Shown here: positions 63,237 to 64,000 of the stretch, in pieces
Layout: each line of letters starts with the position of its first letter
How positions within the stretch are numbered: position 1 is the stretch's first letter
Source of the DNA: Anaeromassilibacillus senegalensis
GTDB taxonomy: Bacteria; Bacillota; Clostridia; Oscillospirales; Acutalibacteraceae
Reading direction: 5' to 3'
DNA: 64,000 nt
Assembly (NCBI RefSeq): GCF_001261775.1
Contig: NZ_LN868536.1
Location: 372,001-436,000, forward strand
The notes under the pieces: generated by a model
The model's database searches: none
Told to the model about the DNA's origin: nothing
The model's input: only the letters and a program-made list of their open reading frames with translations
Made by a program: the position numbers and the translations under genes

Positions 63237-63297
63237 CCCTTTCCTTATGTTTATTTATCAAAAGAAAATTAGGTAGGGTTTGCAGTGCTGTCTTGCT

Positions 63298-63340
63298 ACA
63301 ATGGACGCAGAGGATGCAGATCTTTTGCGTCCATTGTTTT
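63298..63340. terminator. Hairpin upstream of the DUF1062 gene
   Basis: ACAATGGACGCA and TGCGTCCATTGT form a 12-bp stem followed by TTTTTG, 25 bp before the next ATG. It may end transcription from upstream or attenuate the next gene. Confidence 0.7.
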
Positions 63341-63361
63341 TGAAAGCTAAGGGTTACAATA

Positions 63362-63952
63362 ATGAAAAAAGTCACATGGAATCTGCAATATAATACCTTA
63401 CCGGCCGCGATCCGATACTGCAAAAAATGCAGCGAAAAAGCGAAATTTACCTGTTCCGAACAATTTCGTGTTAATGCCCAGCGAAAATACCTGGATGTGT
63501 GGCTGATCTATAAATGTCCGCATTGCGACACCACCTGGAACGCCACGGTTTACTCCCGGGTTTCTCCACAATCCCTGCCGCCCGATCGGCTGGACCGGTT
63601 TCATTGCAACGACAAAGCGCTTGCTGAGGAATATGCCATGGATGTCGCGTTTTTGCACAAAAACGGCGCGGAGGCCGGCTTGCCCGGTTATACAGTTGTT
63701 GGGGACAGCTTTGCGATCGGGGAGAATGTGGAGCTGGAGATAAAAAGTGCCTATTCGTTTCCCATAAAGGTTTCCGCGTTAATCCGAAAAAAGCTTCTCA
63801 TATCGCAGAAGGCCTATGAGAAGTTGATTGCCAAAGGAGGGCTCGTAAGTGCTTCCGGGCAGGATTTACGGAAATGCCGGCTGCACAAGGGGATCACGCT
63901 TCGGTTTTTAGAGTTCCCGGAGGTTCTGATAAATCCGCTCCAATCCGTTTAG
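63362..63952 (+). CDS. DUF1062 family protein with zinc ribbon
   Basis: 196 residues from the ATG at 63362 (AAGGG, 8 nt upstream). The N-terminal half has two Cys pairs (RYCKKCSEKAKF and YKCPHCDTTWN) that would form a zinc ribbon. FRVNAQRKYLDVWLIYKCPH and VYSRVSPQSLPPDRLDRFHC are typical of DUF1062. The C-terminal half (VELEIKSAYSFPIKVSALIR, then LRKCRLHKGITLRFLEFP) looks like a beta-rich domain. Function unknown in the family. Its last 45 bp overlap a convergent gene. Confidence 0.87.
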   Translation: MKKVTWNLQYNTLPAAIRYCKKCSEKAKFTCSEQFRVNAQRKYLDVWLIYKCPHCDTTWNATVYSRVSPQSLPPDRLDRFHCNDKALAEEYAMDVAFLHKNGAEAGLPGYTVVGDSFAIGENVELEIKSAYSFPIKVSALIRKKLLISQKAYEKLIAKGGLVSASGQDLRKCRLHKGITLRFLEFPEVLINPLQSV

Positions 63953-64000
63953 GAGCTGTTCCATTTCATTCTCGGAAAAACCGGACCAGATTTTGTCGTC
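63908..64000 (-). CDS. C-terminal end of a MarR-like regulator (truncated by the window)
   Basis: The minus strand is open from the window edge to a TAA at 63908-63910, giving 30 residues (DDKIWSGFSENEMEQLLNGL, then ERIYQNLREL). The pattern F-S-E-x-E-x-x-x-L-x-x-x-L-x-x-I-x-x-N-L is the usual C-terminal dimerisation helix of MarR proteins. It overlaps the DUF1062 3' end. Too short for certainty. Confidence 0.5.
   Translation of the reverse strand, partial: DDKIWSGFSENEMEQLLNGLERIYQNLREL

Overview
The window looks like a chromosomal segment of a spore-forming Firmicute of the class Clostridia, probably near the Oscillospiraceae/Ruminococcaceae. The evidence is strong Shine-Dalgarno sites with frequent TTG/GTG starts, two T-box leaders, SpoIID and SpoVS, RNase Y, FakA, the GlgC/GlgD pair, a zinc-type L33, and small proteins of clostridial type. 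The family placement is inference. No rRNA gene, complete tRNA gene, CRISPR array or intact transposase was seen.

Layout. 1-4.0 kb: end of livK, then livH-livM-livG-livF (branched-chain amino acid ABC importer). 4.0-9.5 kb: small regulator, SpoIID-like protein, citrate synthase, unknown membrane protein, gapA. 9.6-11.5 kb: stand-alone NACHT-type STAND NTPase with its own promoter and terminator. 11.8-17.8 kb: glycogen operon glgB-glgC-glgD-glgA. 18-25.7 kb: GH3 lipoprotein, D,D-carboxypeptidase, erythromycin-esterase-like lipoprotein, helix-turn-helix regulators and a histidine phosphatase. 25.7-30.1 kb: T-box-controlled leuA-leuB followed by azlC-azlD. 30.2-32.6 kb: dCMP deaminase, rsmA, two small envelope proteins. 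32.6-35.0 kb: accessory island with small proteins, structured non-coding DNA and an exact 104-bp direct repeat. 35.0-40.4 kb (minus): ddl-murI-DUF1934-argS-homocysteine-methyltransferase-like operon. 40.6-45.5 kb: unknown gene, then rpmG-secE-nusG-rplK-rplA and rplJ-rplL with RNA regulatory sites. 45.6-51.6 kb: second D,D-carboxypeptidase, phosphoesterase-sbcD-sbcC. 52-59.6 kb (minus): recG, fakA, spoVS, ymdB, acyP, rny. 59.6-64 kb: T-box thrS and small unknown genes, ending in a truncated MarR-like gene.

Themes. Branched-chain amino acid import (liv), synthesis (leuAB) and probable export (azlCD) lie in one neighbourhood. Envelope genes recur: two D,D-carboxypeptidases, ddl, murI, a NagZ-like enzyme and SpoIID. 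The leuA and thrS T-boxes carry CTC (Leu) and ACC (Thr) at the same offset from a shared CTGAG, which supports both assignments.

Most unusual structure. Two families of dispersed intergenic repeats built from short hairpins interrupt the housekeeping genes. Family 1 has four large copies plus solo hairpins, in long and short forms and both orientations. Family 2 has three palindromic copies. Other points of interest are the NACHT NTPase, two enzymes that seem to have lost metal ligands, a histone-like basic tail on GlgB, and two apparent mimics of the 23S rRNA L1-binding site in the L11-L1 operon. All calls are from reading the sequence; no database search was run.
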